Below, piece after piece: positions 1 to 9,179 of a stretch of 64,000 nucleotides of DNA. The position numbers and the translations under genes were made by a program. Each line of letters opens with the position of its first letter. Position 1 is the stretch's first letter. Source of the stretch: Bacillota bacterium (GTDB lineage Bacteria > Bacillota > Clostridia > Lachnospirales > Lachnospiraceae); NCBI GenBank assembly GCA_023457255.1, contig JAEWMB010000037.1:183709-247708 (forward strand). The letters run 5' to 3'. The notes below the pieces were generated by a model, which did no database searches, was not told the origin of the DNA, and saw nothing but the letters and a program-made list of their open reading frames with translations.

Positions 1-234
1 ACAATAATATAATATAACGGCTGCTTTGCAGCTCTTAGCTCCGATATAATATCCTGATTTTCTTCCATAAATGTATCCAGACTGGTATTTTCATCGATTT
101 TCACTGATTGACTTGGTTGGTCCTACTTCATTTGGCCAACTTCCTCCGCTTTTAATGTATTCTTCCTACTTATGATTTTGTCAAGTATTACGTTATTATA
201 TGACACCGTACCAGATATTTATCGGCAGCTTTTC

Positions 235-1443
235 TTAAAATACTAATCGTATAAACTTCTTTTTTCCGATTTTTAATACATTTTCATGTTCTGTTAAGAT
301 ACAATCGATATCCAATACCTTTTCTCTATTTAACTGTACTCCTCCCTGTTTAATTAATCTGCGGAATTCACTGGCAGAAGAAACAATGCCTTCGTTTACC
401 AATACACCGGCAACTAAAACCAAGTTATCCTGCTCTTTGCTTAGTTTAATCTCAGGCATATCCTCTGGAAACTCACCTTCCTTAAATACTTGTTCAAAGT
501 ATTCCTCACCAGCCTTTGCTCCTCTCTCTCCATGGTAGAGTTTAGTAATAATTCCGGCAAGAATCAGTTTAATATCTCTTGGATTTCTTCCATGCTCCAT
601 CTCAGTTTTTAATTGTTCAATGTCATCCGGGTGCTCATCGGTCACAAGTTCGAAATAACGGAATATCAACTGGTCCGGAACCTCCATTACTTTCTTAAAC
701 ATAACCTGAGGAGCTTCGCTTACGCCGATATAATTACCAAGACTCTTACTCATCTTTTCTACACCGTCAAGCCCTTCGAGAATTGGCATAAACATAGCAA
801 TCTGCTGTGACATTCCAACTGATTTTTGTAAGGTTCTGCCCATTAGAATATTAAAGGTCTGGTCCGTGCCGCCAAGTTCTATGTCCGCCTTTATTTCCAC
901 CGAATCGTAGCCTTGCATGAAAGGATAGAAAAATTCATGAACACCAATTGGTTCCTGATTCTTGTAGCGATTCTGGAAATCATCGCGCTCTAATAATCTT
1001 GCTACCGTAGTGGCAGACGTCAGAGCAATGATCTGTTCAAAGTTTAACCCGGACAACCACTCGCTATTAAAACGCACCTCTGTTTTCTCTCTGTCTAATA
1101 CTTTAAAGATCTGTTCCATGTAGGTTGCGGCATTCTCTTTTACCTGTTCCTCGGTAAGGGGTTTTCTCGTCTTTGATTTTCCTGTGGGATCACCGATACG
1201 TCCGGTAAAATCTCCGATAATGATAATGGCCTTATGCCCTAAATCTTGCATCTGCTTAATTTTACGGAGTACAACCGTATGTCCCAGATGAATATCAGGG
1301 GCAGAAGGGTCCAGTCCCAGCTTAATAATCAGGGGCTTATTCTGTTCCACTGAAAGTTTAAGCTTTTCTCTTAATTCCTCCTCGCGCATCATATCGAGTA
1401 CGCCTTTTTTGATAACCTTCATTTGTTCGTCCACACAAATCAT
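235..1443 (-). CDS. tyrS: Tyrosyl-tRNA synthetase
   Basis: This cytoplasmic class I enzyme attaches tyrosine to tRNA-Tyr. The sequence shows GLDPSAPDIHLGH (HIGH-type motif, about residues 44-55), KMSKS near residue 230, and a C-terminal S4 RNA-binding segment in roughly the last 65 residues. At about 402 residues it has the usual length. The wording of the HIGH region resembles the TyrZ subgroup rather than the common TyrS subgroup; this is inference. The open frame extends 7 codons upstream, but an AAGGAG ribosome binding site sits 8 bases before the ATG at 1443, so I chose that start. A tyrosine T-box leader lies upstream, so expression should rise when tRNA-Tyr is uncharged. The call is very secure. 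Confidence 0.97.
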   Translation of the reverse strand: MICVDEQMKVIKKGVLDMMREEELREKLKLSVEQNKPLIIKLGLDPSAPDIHLGHTVVLRKIKQMQDLGHKAIIIIGDFTGRIGDPTGKSKTRKPLTEEQVKENAATYMEQIFKVLDREKTEVRFNSEWLSGLNFEQIIALTSATTVARLLERDDFQNRYKNQEPIGVHEFFYPFMQGYDSVEIKADIELGGTDQTFNILMGRTLQKSVGMSQQIAMFMPILEGLDGVEKMSKSLGNYIGVSEAPQVMFKKVMEVPDQLIFRYFELVTDEHPDDIEQLKTEMEHGRNPRDIKLILAGIITKLYHGERGAKAGEEYFEQVFKEGEFPEDMPEIKLSKEQDNLVLVAGVLVNEGIVSSASEFRRLIKQGGVQLNREKVLDIDCILTEHENVLKIGKKKFIRLVF

Positions 1444-1565
1444 GTCATTTCTCCTTTTCTTCATTATCTCATCAAGTTTTTATCGCTATGAGATTAAAGA
1501 TGAGCATTCTTAGGGGGGCGTATTTATGCCGAAAGAACTCTATTCCTTTCCTTAACAACAAAAAA

Positions 1566-1595
1566 CCGCCCTCTGAAAATTAATTCAGAGGGCGG
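1566..1595 (-). terminator. T-box-linked terminator of tyrS
   Basis: A perfect 12-bp GC-rich stem (CCGCCCTCTGAA with its complement) is followed on the minus strand by a T run. It lies directly after the T-box motif, as expected for the terminator half of a T-box switch. Confidence 0.93.
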
Positions 1596-1599
1596 GATA

Positions 1600-1855
1600 T
1601 CATCACGCGTTACCACCTCAATTTTATTAACTGTTCGCACAGCTAACCTCTTCGAGTACTCATCCTTTCCTGATGGTTATACTCTAGCACGATAACGGGT
1701 GCGGGAAACCGTCAACAGCCTACTTAAACTTTTATAGTCGTTCGGTGTGAAGCTCAAAGATGTATTCAAAACCTGTTCTCCTGCGCCTCTCATCAACCGG
1801 CAACTTTCTGTCAGATTACAATGGTTTCTACTCTTTCTTATCATAGCCTATCATT
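1600..1855 (-). promoter_or_regulatory. Tyrosine T-box leader
   Basis: The minus-strand motif AGGTGGTAACGCG (about 1605-1618) is the T-box antiterminator bulge sequence that pairs with the tRNA acceptor end. Upstream, Stem I elements are visible, including a GAGAGG-like purine stretch. A GAA-TAC-ATC specifier loop has TAC, a tyrosine codon, at 1762-1764. The specifier matches the downstream gene, which supports both calls. The mechanism is transcriptional: uncharged tRNA-Tyr stabilises the antiterminator. Confidence 0.92.
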
Positions 1856-1860
1856 TATTT

Positions 1861-2217
1861 ACTTGATTTCACGATTATAGCAAATGTATTCATTACTGTC
1901 AACCCTAAAACACCGTGACTTTATATCAAGTTCGATATGTTAAGTAAGAATACCACCTTAGGAATACATCCCCGGTATCCCTACTCCGGCTTATAGCCCT
2001 TATGATTTTGGGTAGATATTATAATATTCAATCCCTATGATATAATTTTCGGAGATAATTTATGTACACGCAAAGCAAGCTCTGATAAATCTATGAGATG
2101 AATATCGATGATTCCTTGACCCAAACACGATATATAACTTAAGGACATATGGAATGTGTTAAGAAAACTATGCTTTTCTAACGTATTGCATATGTCCCTT
2201 TCGCCCTATTTACCTTT
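1861..2217. other. Intergenic region with a long hairpin
   Basis: No coding frame is convincing in this 357-bp AT-rich stretch. The only clear structure is the hairpin at 2143-2198 just downstream of the last permease gene. The tyrS promoter should lie near 1860-1920 on the minus strand, but I could not pick an unambiguous pair of boxes. Confidence 0.6.
2143..2198 (-). terminator. Probable end of the nucleoside ABC operon
   Basis: GGACATATG pairs with CATATGTCC around an inner stem built from AGAAAA and TTTTCT. It starts about 20 bases after the stop of the last permease gene. The tail on the minus strand is only moderately T-rich, so termination efficiency is uncertain. Confidence 0.55.
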
Positions 2218-3171
2218 CTAACGTTTCCCCTTATCATAAGGGACACCTGCTGCTTTTGGAGCCTGGGATTTCTGAGAAGTAAATGCAAGCACAACTAATG
2301 TTGCAATATAAGGTATCATCTTATACAAATAGCTAGGTATTCCAAGGCTTGCAAGAAATGGAATTCCAGAATAAGCAGATGCAATTGTCTTCATCAATCC
2401 AAAAAATAGTGCTGCATAAAGTATACGAATTGGTTTCCATTGTCCAAAGATTAAAACAGCCAATGCTAAAAATCCATACCCGGCAACACTGGCATTAAAA
2501 TTTGTGGACGTTGGAATGACAAATACCATACCACCAATACCACCAAGCAGACCTGACAATATAACACCGGCATATCTGATTCCGTATACATTGATTCCGA
2601 CAGAATCGGCAGCTTGTGGATGCTCTCCGCAGGCACGAAGCCGTAATCCAAATTTCGTCCTATATAATACAATGGCTGCAATAATTAAGATAAGGAATCC
2701 AAGATACGTTGTGATATATGCATTTTGGAATAATAACTCTCCAAGTACCGGGATATCACCAAGCACCGGGACTTTTTTTATACGAAATGTATTATTAAAG
2801 TTAATTTGCTGAACTCCCTGAATCTGGCGGGCTGTAAATATTGCAAAGGCTGGCGCAAACATATTAAGTGCTGTACCAGATATCGTCTGGTCTGCTTTCA
2901 TATGAATCGAGGCATATGCATGGAATAAGGAGAAAAGAATACCCGCCGATGCGGCAATCAAAATTGCTAAGAGTAAAAGCGGCTGTCCGCTCATTCGATT
3001 TTGAAATACATTAATAAATAAGATACTAGCGAAAGCCCCTATCGTCATAATACCTTCTAAGGCAATATTAACAACACCACTCCGCTCCGAAAACATTCCG
3101 CCAAGAGCTACGATTAAAAGAGGAATAGCAAACAACATAGTCTGCTGAAACAAGAAATAAACTGGATTCAT
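2218..3171 (-). CDS. Nucleoside ABC transporter permease (NupQ/YufQ type)
   Basis: This is a membrane permease of the BPD_transp_2 class, 317 residues and strongly hydrophobic with about eight or more membrane spans. It carries the family phrase ERSGVVNIALEG near the N-terminus (about residues 28-40), typical of the second permease of BMP-dependent nucleoside importers. Its start overlaps the stop of the larger permease gene, so the two are translationally coupled, and a GGAGG site precedes the ATG. With its neighbours it would form a heterodimeric channel for nucleosides. The exact substrate (purine versus pyrimidine nucleosides) cannot be told from sequence. Neighbouring deoD, deoC and cdd support nucleosides. 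Confidence 0.9.
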   Translation of the reverse strand: MNPVYFLFQQTMLFAIPLLIVALGGMFSERSGVVNIALEGIMTIGAFASILFINVFQNRMSGQPLLLLAILIAASAGILFSLFHAYASIHMKADQTISGTALNMFAPAFAIFTARQIQGVQQINFNNTFRIKKVPVLGDIPVLGELLFQNAYITTYLGFLILIIAAIVLYRTKFGLRLRACGEHPQAADSVGINVYGIRYAGVILSGLLGGIGGMVFVIPTSTNFNASVAGYGFLALAVLIFGQWKPIRILYAALFFGLMKTIASAYSGIPFLASLGIPSYLYKMIPYIATLVVLAFTSQKSQAPKAAGVPYDKGKR

Positions 3172-4424
3172 TATTTATTACCTCCTTCCATCTTATCTTC
3201 CTCAGAGCTTTGTGTGTCATCATCTCTTTGCACATCTTTTTTAGATGCTTCTCTGATTTCTTCTTCCGTCTCGCTTCCATAAACAGAGGGTTCGTTGATT
3301 GGAGCAGGTATTTGGGCACTGCCTGCGGCGCTTGCTGCCCTGCGTTTACGTTCCCGGTTAGAGATAACATTTCGAACAATCATTGAAAATGCACTAAAGT
3401 AAATAATGACCGCGATAATAATGTCGATGATTTCCCCTGAATATTCAAAAAGCTGCAGATAAAACCCACCCTGTTTAATATATGCAATGAAGATAGCAGC
3501 TAATAAGATACCTATCGGGTGGGATAAGCCAAGTAACGCAACGGAAATACCATCAAACCCGGCAGATGCTAACTCATCAACAACCTCAATGTATTTTCCG
3601 GAACCCGCAAGATAGAACAAACCTCCTCCAAGACCAGCTAAGGCGCCTGATATGACCATGGACCATACGATACTCTTTTTCTCATTAATACCTGCGTATT
3701 TACTGGCATCGCGATTAAAACCAACTGCTTTTAATTCATATCCGAACGTTGTTTTATCTAAAATAATATAAATAACAATTGCTGCGGCAATTGCTATTAA
3801 TATTCCTGCATTTACATACGATCCTTTCAATATCTGGTCAAGCCCGGCTTTGGGAATGTTGGCTGTAGGTGCTACCGGTTTCGAGCGATTCTCTAACATA
3901 TTAAATAGCGCTTTGGTATCCTTAACCAGCCAGTTAACCAGATACATCCCAATATAGTTTGTCATAATCCCTGCAATTACTTCATTAATGTTTGCATAGG
4001 CTTTTAGTAATCCTGGGATCAATGCCCAGAGAGCACCTGCCGCTACCGAAGCGAAAAGAGCCACCATCCAATGCACACTCCCAAGCTTAGATGCTGTAAT
4101 GCCTACCACTACCGAAGCAAATGCTCCAACCGTAAATTGTCCTGTCGCTCCGATGTTAAATAATCCTGTTTTAAAAGCAAATCCGACAGAAAGACCGGTA
4201 CAAATGATTGGAGTTGCATAGTATAGTACCATGCCAATTCCTTTCCTGCCATCCGTAAGCGCTCCGGTTAAAATTGTTTTAAACCCTCCGAAGGCCTGCT
4301 CAGGATTTGAAAACAATAAGATGAAATAACCAACCAGAAGACCCAGGATAATTGCAAAAATCGAGGAAATCAATCCAAGGTTTTTTCCTCCGCTTTTCCT
4401 TGATGAATTACCGTTTTCACTCAT
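3171..4424 (-). CDS. Nucleoside ABC transporter permease (NupP/YufP type)
   Basis: This is the first permease of the same importer, 417 residues, with multiple hydrophobic spans between about residues 15 and 360. The segment FKTGLFNIGATGQFTVGAFA (about 104-123) is the conserved family motif preceding the channel helices. The last 55 residues are a charged cytoplasmic tail rich in Glu, Lys, Ser and Asp, longer than in many homologues. The gene begins 3 bases after the ATPase stop and overlaps the next permease by 1 base, so the three genes are one transcript. Function by family: forms the membrane pore with the other permease. Confidence 0.9.
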   Translation of the reverse strand: MSENGNSSRKSGGKNLGLISSIFAIILGLLVGYFILLFSNPEQAFGGFKTILTGALTDGRKGIGMVLYYATPIICTGLSVGFAFKTGLFNIGATGQFTVGAFASVVVGITASKLGSVHWMVALFASVAAGALWALIPGLLKAYANINEVIAGIMTNYIGMYLVNWLVKDTKALFNMLENRSKPVAPTANIPKAGLDQILKGSYVNAGILIAIAAAIVIYIILDKTTFGYELKAVGFNRDASKYAGINEKKSIVWSMVISGALAGLGGGLFYLAGSGKYIEVVDELASAGFDGISVALLGLSHPIGILLAAIFIAYIKQGGFYLQLFEYSGEIIDIIIAVIIYFSAFSMIVRNVISNRERKRRAASAAGSAQIPAPINEPSVYGSETEEEIREASKKDVQRDDDTQSSEEDKMEGGNK

Positions 4425-4427
4425 CTT

Positions 4428-5957
4428 CTAAGCCTTCCTCCTTTTTGATCCGGCCATATAAAGACCTAATTCCTGTACTGTAACTTCCTCCGGTTTAAAG
4501 GACGCTACAATTTCACCCTCATAAATTACGATAATACGATCACTTAAATTCATTACTTCATCTAGTTCAAACGACACCAATAAAACACCGCTTCCCTTAT
4601 CTCTTTCTGCAATCAACTGTTTGTGAACAAACGAGGTAGCACCGACATCTAATCCTCTTGTTGGCTGCACTGCCACCAAAAGTTCCGGGTTTCGCTGGAT
4701 TTCTCTTGCAATTATAACTTTTTGCTGATTGCCTCCGGACATACTGCGGCATGTCGTGATTGCTCCCTGCCCGCTTCTAATATCATATTGTTTAATCAGC
4801 TTCCCTGCATTCTCATAGATTGCTCCCCGTCTTAAAAATCCAGCCGTTTGGTACTTTTTTGTAAAATACTCTTGTAAAACAAGATTCTCCTGCACCGTAT
4901 ATTCAAGGACAAGACCATGTTTATGACGGTCCTCCGGTATATGTGATAGTCCATGAATATTCCGATATCGTATCGTTTTTTTGGTAATATCTTCTCCATG
5001 GAGTTTTATCAAACCGCTGTCACATTTTATAAGGCCGGTAATTGCTTGAATTAATTCCGACTGACCATTCCCATCAATACCGGCAATGCTCACAATTTCT
5101 CCTTTTTTTACCTCAAAGCTGACATCATGAACCAAGGCCTTTTTGTTTCCTTTTTGTTTGGAATAAACAGTTACTGTTTTCACATCTAAGACTGCCTCTT
5201 TCGGTTTTGCCTCTTTTTTATCCACTTTAAGGTTAACCCTGCGGCCAACCATCATTTCAGACATTGTTTCTTTCTCTGTTGTTTTCACATCTACCGTACC
5301 AATGTATCTGCCGCGCCGTAATACAGTACATCGATCTGCTACTGCTTTAATCTCATTTAACTTATGAGTAATAAACAAAATCGATTTTCCTTCTTTTGCA
5401 AGATCTCGCATAATGTTCATTAACTCCTCAATTTCTTGTGGGGTAAGTACCGCAGTTGGTTCATCAAAAATTAAAATCTCATTCTCACGGTATAACATCT
5501 TTAAAATTTCAATTCTTTGCTGCATACCAACGGAAATATCTGAAATATAAGCATCCGGATCGACTGCAAGGTGATAGTGTTCACTTAAATTAAGCACTCT
5601 TTTTTTAGCTTCCTCCATCTTAAGAAACCCACTGCTTACGGTTTCCACGCCAAGGATAATATTTTGCAGAACCGTAAAATTATGAACTAACTTAAAATGC
5701 TGATGTACCATACCAATTCCAAGTGCATTCGCATCCAGCGGGCCATTTATTTTTACTGTCTTCCCTTTTACTTTAATGGAACCTTTTTCCGGCTGATATA
5801 ATCCAAATAAAACACTCATCAGCGTAGATTTTCCCGCTCCATTTTCACCCAGCAGAGCGTGAATTTCTCCCTTCTTTAACTGAAGGGTGATATTATCATT
5901 TGCAATAATACCTGGAAATTCCTTTGTAATTCCTAGCATCTCAATGATATAGTCCAA
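4428..5957 (-). CDS. Nucleoside ABC transporter ATPase, two nucleotide-binding domains
   Basis: This 509-residue ATPase has two ABC domains in tandem, as in the sugar/nucleoside (RbsA/NupO) class. Domain 1 has Walker A GENGAGKS (about 38-45), signature ISVGMQQR, and Walker B ILIFDEPTAVL. Domain 2 (from about residue 260) has a divergent Walker A, GIDGNGQSE, lacking the lysine, signature SMSGGNQQK, and an unusual Walker B region (LLVAVQPTRGLDVG) with Gln in place of the usual catalytic Glu. Domain 2 degeneration is common in this class. The best start is a TTG behind GGAGG, with no well-spaced ATG. It powers the two permeases. Confidence 0.92.
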   Translation of the reverse strand: MDYIIEMLGITKEFPGIIANDNITLQLKKGEIHALLGENGAGKSTLMSVLFGLYQPEKGSIKVKGKTVKINGPLDANALGIGMVHQHFKLVHNFTVLQNIILGVETVSSGFLKMEEAKKRVLNLSEHYHLAVDPDAYISDISVGMQQRIEILKMLYRENEILIFDEPTAVLTPQEIEELMNIMRDLAKEGKSILFITHKLNEIKAVADRCTVLRRGRYIGTVDVKTTEKETMSEMMVGRRVNLKVDKKEAKPKEAVLDVKTVTVYSKQKGNKKALVHDVSFEVKKGEIVSIAGIDGNGQSELIQAITGLIKCDSGLIKLHGEDITKKTIRYRNIHGLSHIPEDRHKHGLVLEYTVQENLVLQEYFTKKYQTAGFLRRGAIYENAGKLIKQYDIRSGQGAITTCRSMSGGNQQKVIIAREIQRNPELLVAVQPTRGLDVGATSFVHKQLIAERDKGSGVLLVSFELDEVMNLSDRIIVIYEGEIVASFKPEEVTVQELGLYMAGSKRRKA

Positions 5958-5997
5958 AGCTTATACTTCCTCCTTACCTTTCTTTTCCTTAAAAAAA

Positions 5998-6038
5998 GCT
6001 GTTACAAAATGGTTGTTATTCCACCATATTGCAACAGC
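5998..6038 (-). terminator. Intra-operon terminator between bmp and the ABC genes
   Basis: An imperfect stem (GCTGTT...AACAGC with internal paired blocks) is followed on the minus strand by seven T. It sits between the lipoprotein gene and the ATPase gene. It probably makes binding protein mRNA more abundant than transporter mRNA by partial termination. Confidence 0.75.
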
Positions 6039-6164
6039 CCTTCTAATCCTTTTAACTCCTGCCTGTATACGATAATCCCGCTATAATATCATATGCTTTA
6101 TCACACATACAAACCAGGGATGTCACCAGCTATTACGCCATATTGGCGTTGAGGAATGATCTAT

Positions 6165-7289
6165 CTACTTAACCTCATCAATTTTTACGATAGTTACCGG
6201 TAATTTCGAAACTTCTTCAATTCCTTCCACCTTTGGAGCATATTCCCCTGATACTAGTTTGGCATATACATCACTATACTCAGTCTCTGTAAATTTTTCA
6301 AACTTTGATGTTTGTAATGGAAGACCTACACCTTCTGTAGTTACATCCAATGTTACAATTTTACCGCCCGGGAATTTTCCTTCATAGAACATAGCAATAC
6401 CATCGTAAACTGATTTATTTAGTTCCTTCATAGCAGAAGTAATTACTGTGCCGGATTCTGAACTTTGATCAACGTCAACTCCAATTACTTTGCCATTGTT
6501 ATCTTGAGCTGCTGCCATTACAGAGTTACCTACTGCACCACCACAACCAAAAATAACTTGTGTTCCGCTCTGATACCACGAAGCCGCCGTTGTCTGTGCT
6601 TCCGGTGTTGCCGCAAAACCACCTGTATAGTGATACTTCATATCAATTTTATCTATACCCATTTCTTTTGCTGCTGTTTCCGCACCAAGTACAAAACCAT
6701 ACCCAAAACGTATGACTGCCGGAACAGCCATACCGCCCATAAAACCAAGCTTTGTATAACCTTCCTTCACCGCTGCATAACCAGCCAAAAATCCGGCCTG
6801 ATGTTCTGCATAGTATACAGAGTACACATTATCCTTAATTGTTTTATCCTCTCCTTTTTCCGGCTGACTATCCAGGATGATAAATTTCACCTCTGGATAT
6901 GTAGTCTGCACTTCGTAAACTGCTTCCGCAAACTTATATCCGGGACAAACAACTAATTTTGCTCCGCCTCTGATTGCAAGACCAATGGTATCGATATAGG
7001 CAGCAGTTGTAGCTTCTGCCGGCTGATAATACTTGTGAGTCTTGTTTTTCTCAGTCGAATATTGGTAAAGTCCCTCCCATGCACCCTGATTGAACGATTT
7101 GTCATCAATTGTACCAACATCCGTTACAAGGGCTAATTCGTACCCTTCCGTTTTATTATTGTTGTTTCCATTCGTTGCACCAGGTGTTGTTCCTGCATTG
7201 CCATATGGTGTTTCTTTCTTACCGCAGGCAGATAAAACTGTTAGTGCCATAGCAAGAATAAGAACAAGTGAAATATTTTTTTTCATCAC
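6165..7289 (-). CDS. BMP-family nucleoside-binding lipoprotein
   Basis: This is an extracellular, membrane-anchored substrate-binding protein of 374 residues. It has a signal peptide with lipobox LSAC (Cys about residue 21), followed by a Gly/Asn-rich linker to about residue 48. The Bmp/PnrA fold follows, with ALVTDVGTIDDKSFNQGAWEG (binding-site start) and later CGGAVGNSVM and VDVDQS motifs. By family, it captures nucleosides and delivers them to the ABC permeases encoded downstream. It is transcribed after the cdd terminator, so it needs its own promoter. Two palindromes upstream may be operators. A partial terminator follows it. The role as nucleoside rather than another ligand rests on context. 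Confidence 0.92.
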   Translation of the reverse strand: MMKKNISLVLILAMALTVLSACGKKETPYGNAGTTPGATNGNNNNKTEGYELALVTDVGTIDDKSFNQGAWEGLYQYSTEKNKTHKYYQPAEATTAAYIDTIGLAIRGGAKLVVCPGYKFAEAVYEVQTTYPEVKFIILDSQPEKGEDKTIKDNVYSVYYAEHQAGFLAGYAAVKEGYTKLGFMGGMAVPAVIRFGYGFVLGAETAAKEMGIDKIDMKYHYTGGFAATPEAQTTAASWYQSGTQVIFGCGGAVGNSVMAAAQDNNGKVIGVDVDQSSESGTVITSAMKELNKSVYDGIAMFYEGKFPGGKIVTLDVTTEGVGLPLQTSKFEKFTETEYSDVYAKLVSGEYAPKVEGIEEVSKLPVTIVKIDEVK

Positions 7290-7388
7290 TGACTCCTCCA
7301 GAATCTAAATCCCGTCATTTTAATAGAAGTGACTTAATAAGCTTGGTTTTTCTATCTGCTAATTATAATTCGCTTTTTTTATGTTTCT

Positions 7389-7433
7389 TATACTGTATTT
7401 TCTTAAAAATTCCCTTCTCTCATATACTGTATA
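7389..7433 (-). promoter_or_regulatory. Twin TATAC-T-GTATA palindromes upstream of bmp
   Basis: TATACTGTATT (7389-7399) and TATACTGTATA (7423-7433) are 11-base near- or perfect palindromes whose centres are 34 bp apart, about three helical turns. They lie 100-145 bp upstream of the lipoprotein start. The arrangement suggests a dimeric repressor or activator site. No regulator is identified, and AT-rich promoter sequence could mimic it. Confidence 0.4.
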
Positions 7434-7511
7434 AAAATCAAGACAAACTTAATTATCCCCAAGTTACACAGTTGCATAGGTTATCCCAACGTTTGCTTCA
7501 CAATAAAAAAA

Positions 7512-7572
7512 GCTATTATAGACCAACAAAAAAATCATTACTAAGTGTAACGTTTTGCTGATCTATAATAGC
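7512..7572 (-). terminator. Strong terminator after cdd
   Basis: GCTATTATAGA pairs with its exact complement 61 bp across. The stem continues through a further 9-10 pairs that need two G-U pairs and work only in the minus-strand RNA. A run of T follows on that strand. It separates deoD-deoC-cdd from the bmp transcription unit. Confidence 0.88.
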
Positions 7573-7658
7573 ATGCTTAACTTTATGGCCGAGGGAGGAA
7601 ATCCGGTGATTCTTTGTTAATCTCCAGTAACTCCCTAAATTAGGATACTTGCTATCTT

Positions 7659-8165
7659 CTATTCATCCTTTAAATTATGTGCAGAAAATCCCAATGGCAG
7701 AATATCGGAAAGTGTATACACCCAATAATCCTCTTCCGATTTTGCTAAAATTACAATAAATTTTTGGGGATTACAAAATTCCATCATAACCTGCCTGCAT
7801 ACACCGCACGGAGGGCAGTAATCTACGATATTACCTTTCTTTCCCCCAACAACAGCAATTGCAACAAAATCTTTCTCTCCCTCACTAACCGCTTTAAAAA
7901 ATGCAGTTCTTTCTGCACAATTAGTCGGTGTGAAGGTTGCATTTTCAATATTGCAGCCAGTGTATATTTTATTGCCTTTGGTTAGCAGGGCAGCTCCCAC
8001 ATGGAAATTTGAATACGGTACATAAGAACGCTTCAACATTCCGATTGCTTCTTTAATGAGGTTCCTGCATACAGAATCGTTGATTATCTCATCGGAAGGT
8101 AATTGGCTGGCCTTTTTTGGCACTAATTCACCAGCTTGCCTACAAGCCGGAAAGGTAAATTCCAT
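7659..8165 (-). CDS. cdd: Cytidine deaminase
   Basis: It hydrolytically deaminates cytidine and deoxycytidine to uridine and deoxyuridine in pyrimidine salvage. The zinc site is complete: CNIENATFTPTNCAERTA (tetrameric-type CAE motif) and PPCGVCRQ, plus the substrate-binding SYVPYSNFHVGAAL. The ATG at 8165 follows GGAG with good spacing; the frame extends 10 codons farther upstream. The protein has about 25-30 more N-terminal residues than usual, partly encoded by a near-palindromic 20-bp block at 8131-8150 (residues PACRQAG). It is the last gene of the deoD-deoC-cdd unit. Confidence 0.95.
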   Translation of the reverse strand: MEFTFPACRQAGELVPKKASQLPSDEIINDSVCRNLIKEAIGMLKRSYVPYSNFHVGAALLTKGNKIYTGCNIENATFTPTNCAERTAFFKAVSEGEKDFVAIAVVGGKKGNIVDYCPPCGVCRQVMMEFCNPQKFIVILAKSEEDYWVYTLSDILPLGFSAHNLKDE

Positions 8166-8369
8166 TTTATTATCTCCTTCTGTCATGAAATGCACATCCT
8201 TTCTATCTATTTTTATTTTATACTTTTCTGTATTAGAATGTTAAACATAGAGTACTAAATAAAACGTGGGCCAAGCCAAAGCGTGCCCATATGCTTTCTT
8301 ATGGTTTTGGCGAAGCGTTTTGTCTTGTAAACTTTCTTTAATTTGAGAATGTATCGAAAGCCCTATAAC

Positions 8370-9035
8370 CTAGTAGCCATTCGCAGATTCGTTCTTTGCT
8401 AACTTAACAATACGGCTCGTTCCTAGCCTGGAGACACCAAGTTCAAGAAAACGTATTGCATCTTCAAAGGAGGTAATACCTCCTGCTGCCTTCATCTTAA
8501 CATCTTTCCCAATAAACTTTGAGAAAAGCTCAATATCTTCGAGGGTTGCTCCCGCTGTGGAAAATCCGGTGGAGGTTTTTATATAGTCCGCACCACCATT
8601 CGTAACCACTTCACACATCGAGATCTTTTCTTCTTTTGTAAGCAGGCAGGTTTCAATAATTACCTTTAAAATCTTATCTCCACACGCCTTTTTAATCTGA
8701 CGTATCTCATCCTCCACTACGTCAAACTTCCCTTCTTTCACATCACCGAGATTAACGACCATATCAATCTCATCTGCTCCGTTATCAACAGCATCCTTCG
8801 CTTCCATAATTTTTACCTTGGTTGTATTATAACCATTTGGGAAACCAATAACTGTACATACCGGCATACGGTCACCAACATATTCCTTTGCACATTTCAC
8901 AAAAGAAGGCGGAATGCAAACCGATGCAGTCTGATAGGTAATTGCATCATCACAAATTTGTTTGATATCCTGCCATGTTGCAGTTTGTGTTAATAAGGTA
9001 TGATCTACCGTTTTAAAAATGTCCTTCTTCTCCAT
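8370..9035 (-). CDS. deoC: Deoxyribose-phosphate aldolase
   Basis: It cleaves 2-deoxyribose-5-phosphate to acetaldehyde and glyceraldehyde-3-phosphate through a Schiff base. Motifs: VDHTLL near the start, EIDMVVNLG, KVIIETCLL, and the Schiff-base region YIKTSTGFSTAGAT with the lysine of IKTSTG, then KAAGGI. Length from the ATG at 9035 is 221 residues, normal for DeoC. A GAGGG site precedes that ATG. A GTG-started extension to 9137 adds 34 residues unlike the family, so I rejected it. It follows deoD, whose stop is about 145 bp upstream, and cdd follows it. Confidence 0.96.
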   Translation of the reverse strand: MEKKDIFKTVDHTLLTQTATWQDIKQICDDAITYQTASVCIPPSFVKCAKEYVGDRMPVCTVIGFPNGYNTTKVKIMEAKDAVDNGADEIDMVVNLGDVKEGKFDVVEDEIRQIKKACGDKILKVIIETCLLTKEEKISMCEVVTNGGADYIKTSTGFSTAGATLEDIELFSKFIGKDVKMKAAGGITSFEDAIRFLELGVSRLGTSRIVKLAKNESANGY

Positions 9036-9179
9036 CTTAGCCCTCATTTCTGTTTTTTGCGCACATCCCAAGTTTGTGTGAGCAGTGCAGATACCAACTT
9101 GCTGAGTGAAAGGTTTATCGTTCTCTCTTACTTCCACGAGACGTAAACTTCAGTTGATTCCTTCGAAAATCCGTACTTT

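Noticed and set aside
9036..9137. GTG-started N-terminal extension of DeoC
   Set aside because: The extra 34 residues do not match the family, and the ATG at 9035 has a GAGGG site at good spacing.
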